Below are positions 1 to 6,937 of a stretch of DNA of 18,576 bases, one piece after another. Position 1 is the first letter of the stretch; each line of letters begins with the position of its first letter. Below the pieces are notes generated by a model, which saw nothing but the letters and a program-made list of their open reading frames with translations, did not search any database and was not told where the DNA came from. The position numbers and the translations under genes are program-made. The stretch is taken from NCBI GenBank assembly GCA_021129895.1, contig JAJOKL010000029.1, positions 1 to 18,576 on the forward strand. The letters are read 5' to 3'. Origin of the DNA: Candidatus Bipolaricaulota bacterium (GTDB lineage: Bacteria > Bipolaricaulota > Bipolaricaulia > Bipolaricaulales > Bipolaricaulaceae).

Positions 1-1227
1 CGGCATCCTGAACTCCCGTTCTTTCCCGGTACGGCGCTCGGGGATGGACTTCACCACCTCCGGGATCACCTCCCCGGCCCGGCGCACCACCACCCAGTCC
101 CCGATCCGCACGTCCTTGCGCTTGACTTCGTCCTCGTTATGTAGGGTGGCCCGGGACACGGTGACCCCGGATACCTCCACCGGCTCCAAGATGGCCACCG
201 GGGTGAGGGCGCCGGTCCTCCCCACCTGGACCACGATATCTACCACTTTCGTGGTGGCCTCCTCGGCCGGGAACTTGAAGGCGATGGCCCACCGGGGGGC
301 GCGGGACACCTCCCCCAGCACCTCCCGCTGGGAGAAATCGTTCCCCTTTACCACCACCCCGTCGGCCTCGTAGGGGAGCTCGTCCCGCTTTTCCAGGAGC
401 TCCCGGTAGAAGGCGATCGCCTCCTCTGGGGTCTCGCACCGCCTCCACAGGGGGTTGACCGGGAACCCCAGCTTAGACAAGGTGGTGAGGAGCTCCTCCT
501 GGGTGCGGATGGTGAGGCCCTCGACCCGCCCCAGGGCGTAGAAGAACGCCTTCAGGGGGCGGGTGGCGGTGATGTTGGGATCGAGCTGTCGGAGGGACCC
601 GGCGGCGGCGTTCCTGGGGTTGGCGAAGGGCGGTTCCCCGTTCCGCTCGCGCTCCCGATTGAGGCGCTTGAAGTCCTCCTTCTCCATGTACACCTCGCCC
701 CGCACCTCCAGAAGGCGAGGTACCTTCCCGTTCAAGGGAAGGAGCTTGAGCGGGATCTGGCGGATGGTGCGCAGGTTGCGGGTCACGTCCTCCCCCACGT
801 AGCCGTCCCCCCGGGTGGCCCCCACGGTGAACACCCCGTCCTCGTACACCAGCTCCACCGACAGGCCATCCAGCTTCGGCTCGCAGATGTAGACCGGCTT
901 CTCCCCGCCCAGCAGGCGCCTCACCCGCCGGTCCCACTCCAGGAACTCCTCCTCGGAGAAGCAGTTCTGGAGGGACAACATGGGGATGGCGTGTCGGACC
1001 GGGCGGAACTCCTCCGCCGGGGGGGCCCCCACCCGCTGGGTGGGGGAGTCAGGGGTCACAAACTGGGGGTACTTCTCCTCCAGCTCCTCCAGCTCCCGGA
1101 ACAGCCGGTCGTACTCGGCGTCCGAGATCAGGGGCTGGTTGAGTACATAATAGTGGTAGTCGTGTTTGCGGATCTCCTCCCTCAGCTCCTCGATCCGCCG
1201 CTTTATGGCGTCAAGGTCTTCCACCAC
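1..1227 (-). CDS. ligA: NAD+-dependent DNA ligase LigA, N-terminal part (runs off the left edge)
   Basis: Seals nicks in DNA during replication and repair, using NAD+ as adenylate donor. The minus-strand frame is open from a GTG at 1227 to base 1, giving 409 residues; the family is usually about 670, so the OB-fold end, zinc finger, HhH and BRCT regions lie outside the window. The Ia domain signature HDYHYYVL is near residues 22-29. The adenylation motif EPKLDGLS puts the catalytic lysine at about K118, followed by RGDGYVGEDVT, NPRNAAAGSLRQLD, YEADGVVVK and WAIAFKFP. The adjacent GTG at 1224 is an alternative start. The gene begins 6 nt after the stop of the upstream HD phosphohydrolase, in the same frame, with a possible GGGGTGAT ribosome site inside that gene's end. 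It is probably the distal gene of the minus-strand operon. No internal lesion is seen. Confidence 0.96.
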   Translation of the reverse strand, partial: MVEDLDAIKRRIEELREEIRKHDYHYYVLNQPLISDAEYDRLFRELEELEEKYPQFVTPDSPTQRVGAPPAEEFRPVRHAIPMLSLQNCFSEEEFLEWDRRVRRLLGGEKPVYICEPKLDGLSVELVYEDGVFTVGATRGDGYVGEDVTRNLRTIRQIPLKLLPLNGKVPRLLEVRGEVYMEKEDFKRLNRERERNGEPPFANPRNAAAGSLRQLDPNITATRPLKAFFYALGRVEGLTIRTQEELLTTLSKLGFPVNPLWRRCETPEEAIAFYRELLEKRDELPYEADGVVVKGNDFSQREVLGEVSRAPRWAIAFKFPAEEATTKVVDIVVQVGRTGALTPVAILEPVEVSGVTVSRATLHNEDEVKRKDVRIGDWVVVRRAGEVIPEVVKSIPERRTGKEREFRMP

Positions 1228-1233
1228 CTCGGA

Positions 1234-2571
1234 TCACCCCAGGGGAGGATAATCCGTGGCCCGGCGGTGGGCCATCCCTTGCAGCACCTCCAGGAAGGCG
1301 CGCCTGATCCGGGGGAGGTCCCCGAAGGTGAGGGGGGACCGATCTAGTTGCCCATCCCGGCGCCGGTCCTCGATCACCCGGTCCACCAGTTCCGCCAGGT
1401 CGTTCCGCTCCGCCCCCCGGGAATAGGCCTCCACCGAGTCGGCCAGCATCACGATGGCGGTCTCCTTGGTGTCCGGAAGAGGGGCGTCGTAGCGGAACTC
1501 GTCCTCCGACAGGCCTTGGGCGGCCCCTTGATCGGAGAAGTAGCGCATGACGGTGGTGCCGTGGTGGGTGGCCACGAACTTGAGGACGTCAGCCCTGAGC
1601 CCGTACCGACGTCCTAGTTCCACCCCTTCCTTGACGTGGGAAGCGAGCACCACCTTGGACATGGAGGGGGCCAGTTCGTCATGGGGATTGGTGCCGTTTT
1701 GGTTCTCCGCGAAGAAGTGGGGGCGGAGGAGCTTGCCGATGTCGTGGTACAGGCCTCCCACCGCGGCCAATAAGGGGTCGGCCCGCACTGCCCGGGCGGC
1801 GGCCTCGGCCAGGGCGGCCACATCCCGGGAATGGTAGTAGGTCCCTGGGGCCTCGTTCCGGAGGCATTCCAGCAGGGGGTGGGCGGGGTTGAGGAGCTCC
1901 ACCAACGACAGGGGGCTGGTGCGGTCCACCCACCGTTCCACTACGGGGAGAAAGGCCCAAATGAGGAGGGCAGAGGCGGGGCCGGCCAGGGTAGCCGCCC
2001 CGGCCCCCAGCGGCCCCGTGTGGGGGGCGATGGCCGCCGCTGCCACCCCCCCGGCCAGGCCCGCCCCCAACCCGGCCAGCATCAGGTCCCGGCCCCGGCG
2101 GGCCCGTTTGGCCAAGGCCACCATGGTGATCCCGGAGATGAGGGCCACCAGGGTGGGGCTGCCCCCCAGGGCGGGGGCCGCCCAGGCCGCCAAGGGGATG
2201 AGCAGCAGGAGCGCGTACTCCTCCGGCCAGAACAGGGCCCCCATCCCCACGGCTACCCCGAAGAACAGGAGATACGGGGAACCGATGGCCCCCAGCCGGC
2301 TGAGGATCGCCCCCGCTGCCAGGAGCCCCAGCCCCAGCCTCCGCTCCGAGGGGGGAAGCCGACGCCCAAGAAGCAGCGCCGCCACGGTCAGGCCCACCAC
2401 CCCCCCGGCGAGCTGGGGCCAGGGGCTCAACACCGCCCGCCCCCCGCTCCAGCCCCAAACGGTGGCCGCCAACGCCACTACCAGCAGTAGAATCAGCTCT
2501 GGCCAGTGCAGGGACGGGCGATCAGTCGCTTGCTTGGGAGGCGTTTTCTTGTGCCTTCTCGCTGCGCTCAT
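1234..2571 (-). CDS. Membrane HD-domain phosphohydrolase, PgpH-like (7TM-HD), lacking the extracellular domain
   Basis: Integral membrane protein of 445 residues. Residues about 25-210 form seven or eight hydrophobic segments. Residues about 225-445 are a cytoplasmic HD domain with YYHSRD (H247), LYHDIGKL (H276, D277), NPHDEL, SHVKEGVEL and ATHHGT, an arrangement typical of the PgpH/YqfF family. Family members that have been tested hydrolyse cyclic di-AMP to pApA; that activity here is inference. Classical PgpH proteins are over 700 residues and carry a large extracellular 7TMR-HDED domain after the first helix. Here helix one is followed almost directly by the next helices, so that sensor part is missing. 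The ATG at 2571 lies inside the end of phoH (50-nt overlap) with a close GAGG. PhoH followed by a 7TM-HD protein is a common gene pair, but the ybeY that often follows is absent. Confidence 0.88.
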   Translation of the reverse strand: MSAARRHKKTPPKQATDRPSLHWPELILLLVVALAATVWGWSGGRAVLSPWPQLAGGVVGLTVAALLLGRRLPPSERRLGLGLLAAGAILSRLGAIGSPYLLFFGVAVGMGALFWPEEYALLLLIPLAAWAAPALGGSPTLVALISGITMVALAKRARRGRDLMLAGLGAGLAGGVAAAAIAPHTGPLGAGAATLAGPASALLIWAFLPVVERWVDRTSPLSLVELLNPAHPLLECLRNEAPGTYYHSRDVAALAEAAARAVRADPLLAAVGGLYHDIGKLLRPHFFAENQNGTNPHDELAPSMSKVVLASHVKEGVELGRRYGLRADVLKFVATHHGTTVMRYFSDQGAAQGLSEDEFRYDAPLPDTKETAIVMLADSVEAYSRGAERNDLAELVDRVIEDRRRDGQLDRSPLTFGDLPRIRRAFLEVLQGMAHRRATDYPPLG

Positions 2572-3457
2572 ACGCCTCGATGATCGCCTTCACCAGCGGG
2601 TGTCGCACTACGTCCCGCCGATCCAGGTACACGAAGGCGATCCCAGGGATTCCAGACAGGATCCCCTGGACCTCTTGCAGCCCCGAAACACGCCCCTCCA
2701 GGTCCACCTGGGTGACGTCTCCGGTGATCACCGCCTTGGAATCGAAGCCAAGGCGCGTTAGGAACATCTTCATCTGGGTGTGGGTGGTGTTCTGGGCCTC
2801 GTCCAGGATCACGACCGCGTGGTTCAGGGTCCGGCCCCGCATGAACGCCAGGGGTGCTATCTCGATCCGTCCGGTCTGGAGGTACTTTTCGAACTCAGAA
2901 ATCGGGATCATGTCAGAGATGGCGTCGTAAAGGGGCCGCAGATACGGGTTCACCTTTTGCATGATATCCCCAGGCAAAAAGCCCAGTTCCTCCCCCGCCT
3001 CCACCGCCGGGCGGGTGAGCACGATCCTCTTCACCTGACCCCGCTTGAGGTAGCCCAGGGCCACCGCCACCGCCAGGTATGTCTTCCCGGTGCCGGCGGG
3101 GCCGATGGCGAACACCACGTCGTGCTGATGGATGGCCTCCACGTACCGCCGCTGCCCCTCGGTCTTGGGGCGAATGGTCTCCCCCCAGTGGGTGATCTGG
3201 ACCACATCGGTGAGCAGTCCCTCCAGGTTCCCACCTTCCCGCACCTGGGCGATGAGGTAGCGCACCTCCTCAGGGGTGAGGACGTGGTCCCCCTTCACCA
3301 CCTCCAGGAGCTTGCCGAACAGCCACTCCAGTTGGGCGACCTGTTCCTCGTCCCCTTCGATGCGCACCTTATCCCCCCGGGCCACGATGCGGGCCCCGGA
3401 GAAGGCACTGGAGATGACCTTCAGGTTGCGGTTGTACTGCCCTAGGACTCCAACCAC
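2522..3457 (-). CDS. phoH: PhoH family ATPase
   Basis: Cytoplasmic P-loop ATPase of 311 residues, a normal size for the family; its RNA-related role is poorly defined. The N-terminal part (about 10-50, with ARIVARGDKVRIEGDEEQV) is the KH-like region of PhoH proteins. Walker A is GPAGTGKT at about 119-126. Further markers are LTRPAVEAGEELGFLPGD, the Walker B segment VVILDEAQN, and FLTRLGFDSKAVITGD. The start is uncertain. GTG at 3457 is the only standard start between an upstream in-frame TAG and the conserved region, yet no good Shine-Dalgarno precedes it. The untranslated codons just upstream (IPLGDHST) also look PhoH-like, so initiation at a rare codon is possible. The gene lies 25 nt after mtaB and overlaps the next gene by 50 nt, consistent with one transcript. 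Confidence 0.95.
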   Translation of the reverse strand: MVGVLGQYNRNLKVISSAFSGARIVARGDKVRIEGDEEQVAQLEWLFGKLLEVVKGDHVLTPEEVRYLIAQVREGGNLEGLLTDVVQITHWGETIRPKTEGQRRYVEAIHQHDVVFAIGPAGTGKTYLAVAVALGYLKRGQVKRIVLTRPAVEAGEELGFLPGDIMQKVNPYLRPLYDAISDMIPISEFEKYLQTGRIEIAPLAFMRGRTLNHAVVILDEAQNTTHTQMKMFLTRLGFDSKAVITGDVTQVDLEGRVSGLQEVQGILSGIPGIAFVYLDRRDVVRHPLVKAIIEAYERSEKAQENASQASD

Positions 3458-3482
3458 TGTGGAGTGGTCCCCAAGCGGGATC

Positions 3483-4748
3483 TCACTTGTTTTCCTGCCG
3501 ATCTACGATCACCCCCACGGCGCGCCCTTCCCTCACCTCGTGGACGCGTGCGGTCACGATTTTACCCGGTTTGGCCCCCGGTGCGGCCACGCCCACCAGC
3601 AGGTAGTTCTCCGCATGCCCCCACCACAGCCCGCCCTCCTCGTGTTCCAGCACCACCTCGAGGATCCGCCCCAGGAACCGGCGGGCGGCCTGGGTGGCCC
3701 ACTGGCAGCCCCGGGCGGCGAGGACCGCTGCCCGCCGAGCTTTTTCCTCCTCCGGGACCTGGTGAGGAAGCCGAGCCGCTCGGGTGCCGGGCCGACGTGA
3801 ATACCGGAAGATGTGCAGGTTCAGGGGGACCAAGGCTGCGAGGAGTTCCAGGGTGCTTTCAAATGCCCGCTCGTCCTCCCCGGGAAAGCCCACCAGCACG
3901 TCCGTGCCCAGGGTGGCCTTGGGGACCCGGGACAGGAGGGCCATCGCTTTCTCCCTGTACTCCGCGGCGGTGTAGGGGCGGCCCATGGCGGAAAGCACCC
4001 GGTCATCCCCGGATTGCAAGGGGAGATGAAAGTAGGGACACAGACGGGGCTCCTCAGCGAACAGCTCTATCAACTCTTCGGTCACCCCCTCAGGGTTGAG
4101 GGAGGTGAGCCGGTACCTCACCCTCGGGACCTTGAGTAGTTCCCGTAGTAGGCCCACCAGGGTGGGGCGTCCAGGGAGGTCGAGGCCGTACTGGGCCAGG
4201 TTTATCCCGACGATCACGATCTCGCGGTGGCCGGCTTTGGCGAGTCCGGCCGCTTCTTCCCGGGCCGCGGCCGGGGGCTTGCTGCGCAGGGGGCCCCGCA
4301 CCTGCCAGGTGCGGCAGAAGCTGCAGCCCACGGTGCAGCCGTCCTGGACCTTGAGCAGGGCCCGGGTGCGGGAAAAGCCATGCACCCGCTCCCGGGCAAG
4401 CGGCGGCCAGCCGCCGGTGGGGGGCGGCTCCCCCCGCAGGAAGGCGGCCACCAGCTCCCCGATCCTGGCCTTGTCCCGGTTCCCCAGGGCCAGGTCCGCC
4501 CCGGCGGAGAGGAGCTGCTCCCTGGCCCCGTCCACCTGACAGCCCACCGCCACGATCAGGGCCTCGGGGTGCTCCCGCCGCAGCTGGCGCACCAGTTTCC
4601 TGCCCTTGCGGTCCGCCAAGGCGGTGACGGTGCAGGTGTTTACCAGGATCACCTCCCCCTCCCCGGGGAGGGCGGCGAGCTGCTCCTCCATCAGGCGGGA
4701 CTCGTACTGGTTGACCCGGCAGCCTAAGGTGTGGACGGTGACCTTCAT
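3483..4748 (-). CDS. mtaB: tRNA (N6-threonylcarbamoyladenosine37) methylthiotransferase MtaB
   Basis: Radical SAM enzyme of 421 residues that adds a methylthio group to t6A at position 37 of tRNAs decoding ANN codons. The N-terminal UPF0004 domain has the three auxiliary-cluster cysteines: C10 in TLGCRVNQYES, C39 in VNTCTVT and C70 in AVGCQ. The radical SAM cluster motif CTVGCSFC holds C138, C142 and C145. YFHLPLQSGDD and GTDVLVGFPGE are family signatures, and the last 60-70 residues fit a TRAM domain. The TLGCRVNQYES signature favours MtaB over MiaB. The ATG at 4748 overlaps the stop of the upstream AMMECR1 gene (ATGA), indicating translational coupling; the longer open frame upstream of this ATG is a shadow of that gene. 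Confidence 0.95.
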   Translation of the reverse strand: MKVTVHTLGCRVNQYESRLMEEQLAALPGEGEVILVNTCTVTALADRKGRKLVRQLRREHPEALIVAVGCQVDGAREQLLSAGADLALGNRDKARIGELVAAFLRGEPPPTGGWPPLARERVHGFSRTRALLKVQDGCTVGCSFCRTWQVRGPLRSKPPAAAREEAAGLAKAGHREIVIVGINLAQYGLDLPGRPTLVGLLRELLKVPRVRYRLTSLNPEGVTEELIELFAEEPRLCPYFHLPLQSGDDRVLSAMGRPYTAAEYREKAMALLSRVPKATLGTDVLVGFPGEDERAFESTLELLAALVPLNLHIFRYSRRPGTRAARLPHQVPEEEKARRAAVLAARGCQWATQAARRFLGRILEVVLEHEEGGLWWGHAENYLLVGVAAPGAKPGKIVTARVHEVREGRAVGVIVDRQENK

Positions 4749-5254
4749 TCGGTGTGGCGGTCCACGGTGAACCGCAGGATCCGGCACGGCTCCTCCGGGG
4801 CGATGCCGGCCTTGAGCTTGGCGATGCGAAGCTGCTCCTCCACCGTGTCCACCCCGGGTAGGTCCGGCAAGAGCAGCCCCCGCCGCCAGCCCGCCTCCAC
4901 GATCACCCCGTACCTTTTGGGGTCCAGTTCCTCCACCCTGGCCGGCTCGGGGGAGGACAGGAGGTCCACGGAGATCGAGAGCTCCGGCAGCTCCTCCGGC
5001 CGCACCGGGGGGAAGCGGGGGTCCTGGGTAGCGGAGTGGATGGCGTTCCGGATGATCTCGTGGGCCAGGGTGGGCTCGGAGGGGAGGAAGGTGCCGATGC
5101 AGCCCCTGAGCTCCCCCCGCTTTTTGAGGGACACGAACGCCCCGGCCCGGCGGGAGAGGAGCTCTGGGGGCAGGTCCGGCGGGGGTTCGATCACCCGCCC
5201 CCGCCGCACGTATTCCTCGATGGCGCGCCTCGCCAAGGCCACACACGGATCCAC
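4745..5254 (-). CDS. AMMECR1-domain protein (AmmeMemoRadiSam system protein A-like)
   Basis: Small cytoplasmic protein of about 169 residues covered almost entirely by an AMMECR1 domain. The hallmark LRGCIGT is present, followed by the conserved sequence around DPRFPPV, LPELSISVDLLS and YGVIVEAG. In bacteria the domain often occurs with Memo and a radical SAM enzyme; neither partner is visible here, and the biochemical role is unknown. Frame evidence alone would allow a TTG start at 5290. That TTG is part of a TTGACA -35 element, and a -10-like TATCTT places the transcription start at about 5254-5255. I therefore prefer the GTG at 5254, read from a leaderless mRNA, which also sits right at the start of the conserved domain. 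The gene is first in the minus-strand operon and overlaps mtaB by 4 nt. Confidence 0.9.
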   Translation of the reverse strand: MDPCVALARRAIEEYVRRGRVIEPPPDLPPELLSRRAGAFVSLKKRGELRGCIGTFLPSEPTLAHEIIRNAIHSATQDPRFPPVRPEELPELSISVDLLSSPEPARVEELDPKRYGVIVEAGWRRGLLLPDLPGVDTVEEQLRIAKLKAGIAPEEPCRILRFTVDRHTE

Positions 5255-5261
5255 AACCTTG

Positions 5262-5290
5262 AAGATAGTTGGGGTGCCCTGCGATGTCAA
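5262..5290 (-). promoter_or_regulatory. Sigma70-type promoter for the minus-strand AMMECR1-mtaB-phoH-ligA operon
   Basis: On the minus strand, TTGACA (5290-5285, perfect -35) is followed by a 17-nt spacer and TATCTT (5267-5262, four of six matches to TATAAT). Seven to eight bases further is the GTG at 5254, so the mRNA would start at or within a base of the start codon. Prediction from sequence only. Confidence 0.6.
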
Positions 5291-5301
5291 CGCGAGTTGA
5301 C
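5286..5301. repeat. Perfect 6-bp inverted repeat between divergent promoters
   Basis: GTCAAC-gcga-GTTGAC. Each arm supplies most of one -35 element, one per strand. The symmetry may simply come from two back-to-back TTGAC boxes, or it may serve as an operator that controls both directions at once. Confidence 0.6.
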
Positions 5302-5326
5302 GGGGGGCTCCCGTTTGCGCTACCTT
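5297..5326 (+). promoter_or_regulatory. Sigma70-type promoter for the LCP gene
   Basis: TTGACG (5297-5302), an 18-nt spacer, then TACCTT (5321-5326). The ATG of the LCP gene begins at 5335, eight bases after the -10, with no Shine-Dalgarno between. A leaderless transcript is predicted, mirroring the opposite strand. Confidence 0.55.
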
Positions 5327-5334
5327 AGCCTGCC

Positions 5335-6471
5335 ATGCGCTGGATGGGTATCGCAGTCGGGGCGGTCCTGATCGGGGTGGCAGTGGGCCTGTTCTTCATG
5401 TACTCCCAGACCGAGGTGGAGCGGGCCCTGGCCCGGGGAGAGTGGGTGCACGTGTTGGTGGTGGGCCTGGATAACGGCGCCCAAGGTCAGGTCCAAGCTG
5501 ACCTGGTGGGGGTGGCCAGCCTGTCCCCGGAAGGCCAGGCGGTGTGGCTGACCTTGCCGCGGGAGTTGGAGCTGCCTGAGGACGACGGAACTTGGGTCCC
5601 GCTTTACGCCCTATATCAAGGCGATCTTTCCTCCTTCACCCGCCGGGTGGAGCTCCTGCTTGGGATCCCCCTCCCCTATCAGGTGCAGGTGGACTTCGCC
5701 GGGTTCAGCGCCCTGGTGGATGCGGTAGAGGGGGTGGAGGTGATGGTGAAGGCCCGGCTGCGTTACTCCGACCGGTCCCAGGGGTTGGAGATCGACATCC
5801 GCCCCGGCCTCCAGGTCCTGGACGGGGAGACGGCCCTGCATTACCTGCGCTATCGGGCCGAGGGGACGGAGCCTGGCCGGGTGGTGCGTACCGGCAAGTT
5901 CCTGCAGGCGCTGCTTGCCAAGCTGCGGGCCCTCCCCTGGTCCCGCTGGCGCACCCTGGCCAAGATCACCAGCGACCACGTGACCACCAACCTCACCACT
6001 TGGGACGTCCTGGCCCTGGCCCGCAGGCTGCGGGCCATCCCGGAAGACCAGGTAGTGTTTGCCGCCTACCCCCATGCCGACCCTGCCGGGCCGGTCCGGC
6101 CAGACCTGGTGCGGCTGCGGCAACTCACGCTCTCCCTTTACCAAGGGAGGCACCCTCTCACCCGAGCCGAGGTGCGGCTGGTGGTATTGAACGGGGCTGG
6201 GGTACGGTTCCTCGCCCACACTACCCGGGCCTGGCTCATCGGCCTAGGATTCTCCGTGGTGGACATCGGCAACGCCGACCGCCCTTACTCCCGCACCCTG
6301 GTGGTGTTCGCCCCCGGGGCGGAGGACAAGGCCGAGCTGGTGGCGGAACTGCTACCCGCTCCGGCGGAGATCATGGGGGCGGACCAGTTCGGCATGGACC
6401 GGCTTGGCGGCTGGCCGACGGGAGCGGACGTGGTCCTCATCCTGGGCGAGGGGTTTCATGTCCCGTCCTGA
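5335..6471 (+). CDS. LCP family (LytR-CpsA-Psr) protein with LytR_C domain
   Basis: Membrane-anchored extracytoplasmic protein of 378 residues. One hydrophobic helix at about 4-22 is followed by an LCP domain at about 38-195: VHVLVVGLDN, QADLVGVASL, WLTLPREL (the Arg of the usual PRD signature), VDFAGFSALVDAVEGV, LDGETALHYLRYR and RTGKFLQALL. The C-terminal 100 residues (from RLVVLNGAG through VVLILGEGF) fit a LytR_C domain. LCP enzymes transfer lipid-linked glycopolymers to peptidoglycan in organisms where they have been studied; the substrate here is unknown. ATG 5335 was chosen because it directly follows the promoter; M4 (5344) is an alternative. The end overlaps rsfS by 14 nt. Confidence 0.9.
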   Translation: MRWMGIAVGAVLIGVAVGLFFMYSQTEVERALARGEWVHVLVVGLDNGAQGQVQADLVGVASLSPEGQAVWLTLPRELELPEDDGTWVPLYALYQGDLSSFTRRVELLLGIPLPYQVQVDFAGFSALVDAVEGVEVMVKARLRYSDRSQGLEIDIRPGLQVLDGETALHYLRYRAEGTEPGRVVRTGKFLQALLAKLRALPWSRWRTLAKITSDHVTTNLTTWDVLALARRLRAIPEDQVVFAAYPHADPAGPVRPDLVRLRQLTLSLYQGRHPLTRAEVRLVVLNGAGVRFLAHTTRAWLIGLGFSVVDIGNADRPYSRTLVVFAPGAEDKAELVAELLPAPAEIMGADQFGMDRLGGWPTGADVVLILGEGFHVPS

Positions 6472-6808
6472 CCAGGAGCTCTTGGTTCGGGCCCGGCGGC
6501 TGATCGAGGACAAGAAGGGCGGCCGGCCGGTGCTGATCGACCTCCGGGAGACCAGCATCCCCACCAGCTACTTCCTCATCGCCGAGGGGGAGAACCCGTT
6601 CCACGTGCGGGCCATGGCCGAGGAGCTGCTTGAGAAGATGCCCCTGGAGCCCATGCACGAGGAGGGGATGGCGGAAGGGAAGTGGGTGCTTCTGGATTAC
6701 GGGGACTTTGTGGTGCATCTGTTCGAGCGGGAGGCGCGGCTGTTCTACGACCTGGAGGGGCTGTGGCCGGACCGGGTGGTGGAGCCCCCCAAGCCCCCAC
6801 CGGGCTGA
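6458..6808 (+). CDS. rsfS: Ribosome silencing factor RsfS
   Basis: Cytoplasmic protein of 116 residues, normal for the RsfS/YbeB/Iojap family, which binds ribosomal protein uL14 on the 50S subunit and blocks subunit joining when nutrients are low. Conserved stretches seen are DLRETSIPTSYFLIAEG, HVRAMAEELLEK, WVLLDYGDFVVHLF and REARLFYDLEGLW. The start is ATG 6458, supported by GAGGGG seven bases upstream and by the beginning of the conserved domain; longer versions read into the LCP gene in another frame. It overlaps the LCP gene by 14 nt and is likely cotranslated with it. LCP followed by rsfS is a familiar gene pair in bacteria. Confidence 0.95.
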   Translation: MSRPDQELLVRARRLIEDKKGGRPVLIDLRETSIPTSYFLIAEGENPFHVRAMAEELLEKMPLEPMHEEGMAEGKWVLLDYGDFVVHLFEREARLFYDLEGLWPDRVVEPPKPPPG

Positions 6809-6816
6809 ACCCTTCT

Positions 6817-6859
6817 CCTCCCTCAGGCTCACCTGCAAGCTCCGACCGGCTGAGGGAGG
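6817..6859 (+). terminator. Strong stem-loop after rsfS, possible terminator or attenuator
   Basis: A perfect 10-bp inverted repeat, CCTCCCTCAG (6817-6826) and CTGAGGGAGG (6850-6859), with a 23-nt loop, begins 8 bases after the rsfS stop. No T-run follows, so it is not a textbook intrinsic terminator. It may be Rho-assisted, a processing or stability element, or a terminator for the other direction. Confidence 0.45.
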
Positions 6860-6889
6860 TTGGGCTCTGCCCGCGGCGGCCTGCCCGGG

Positions 6890-6918
6890 TTGACCGAGGG
6901 AAAGGCTGGGGCTAGGCT
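6890..6918 (+). promoter_or_regulatory. Possible promoter for apgM and the redox cluster
   Basis: TTGACC (6890-6895), a 17-nt spacer and TAGGCT (6913-6918). The -10 matches only at TA and the final T. It would start transcription near 6925, just upstream of a clear ribosome site (AAAGGGGG) for the ATG at 6938. It is the only promoter-like pair in the 129-nt gap between rsfS and apgM. Confidence 0.35.
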
Positions 6919-6937
6919 TCCCCGGAAAGGGGGAACG

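Noticed and set aside
5255..5290. TTG at 5290 as the start of the AMMECR1 gene
   Set aside because: It coincides with a perfect -35 element, lies upstream of the predicted transcription start, and adds residues not seen in the domain; GTG 5254 is preferred, though not proven.
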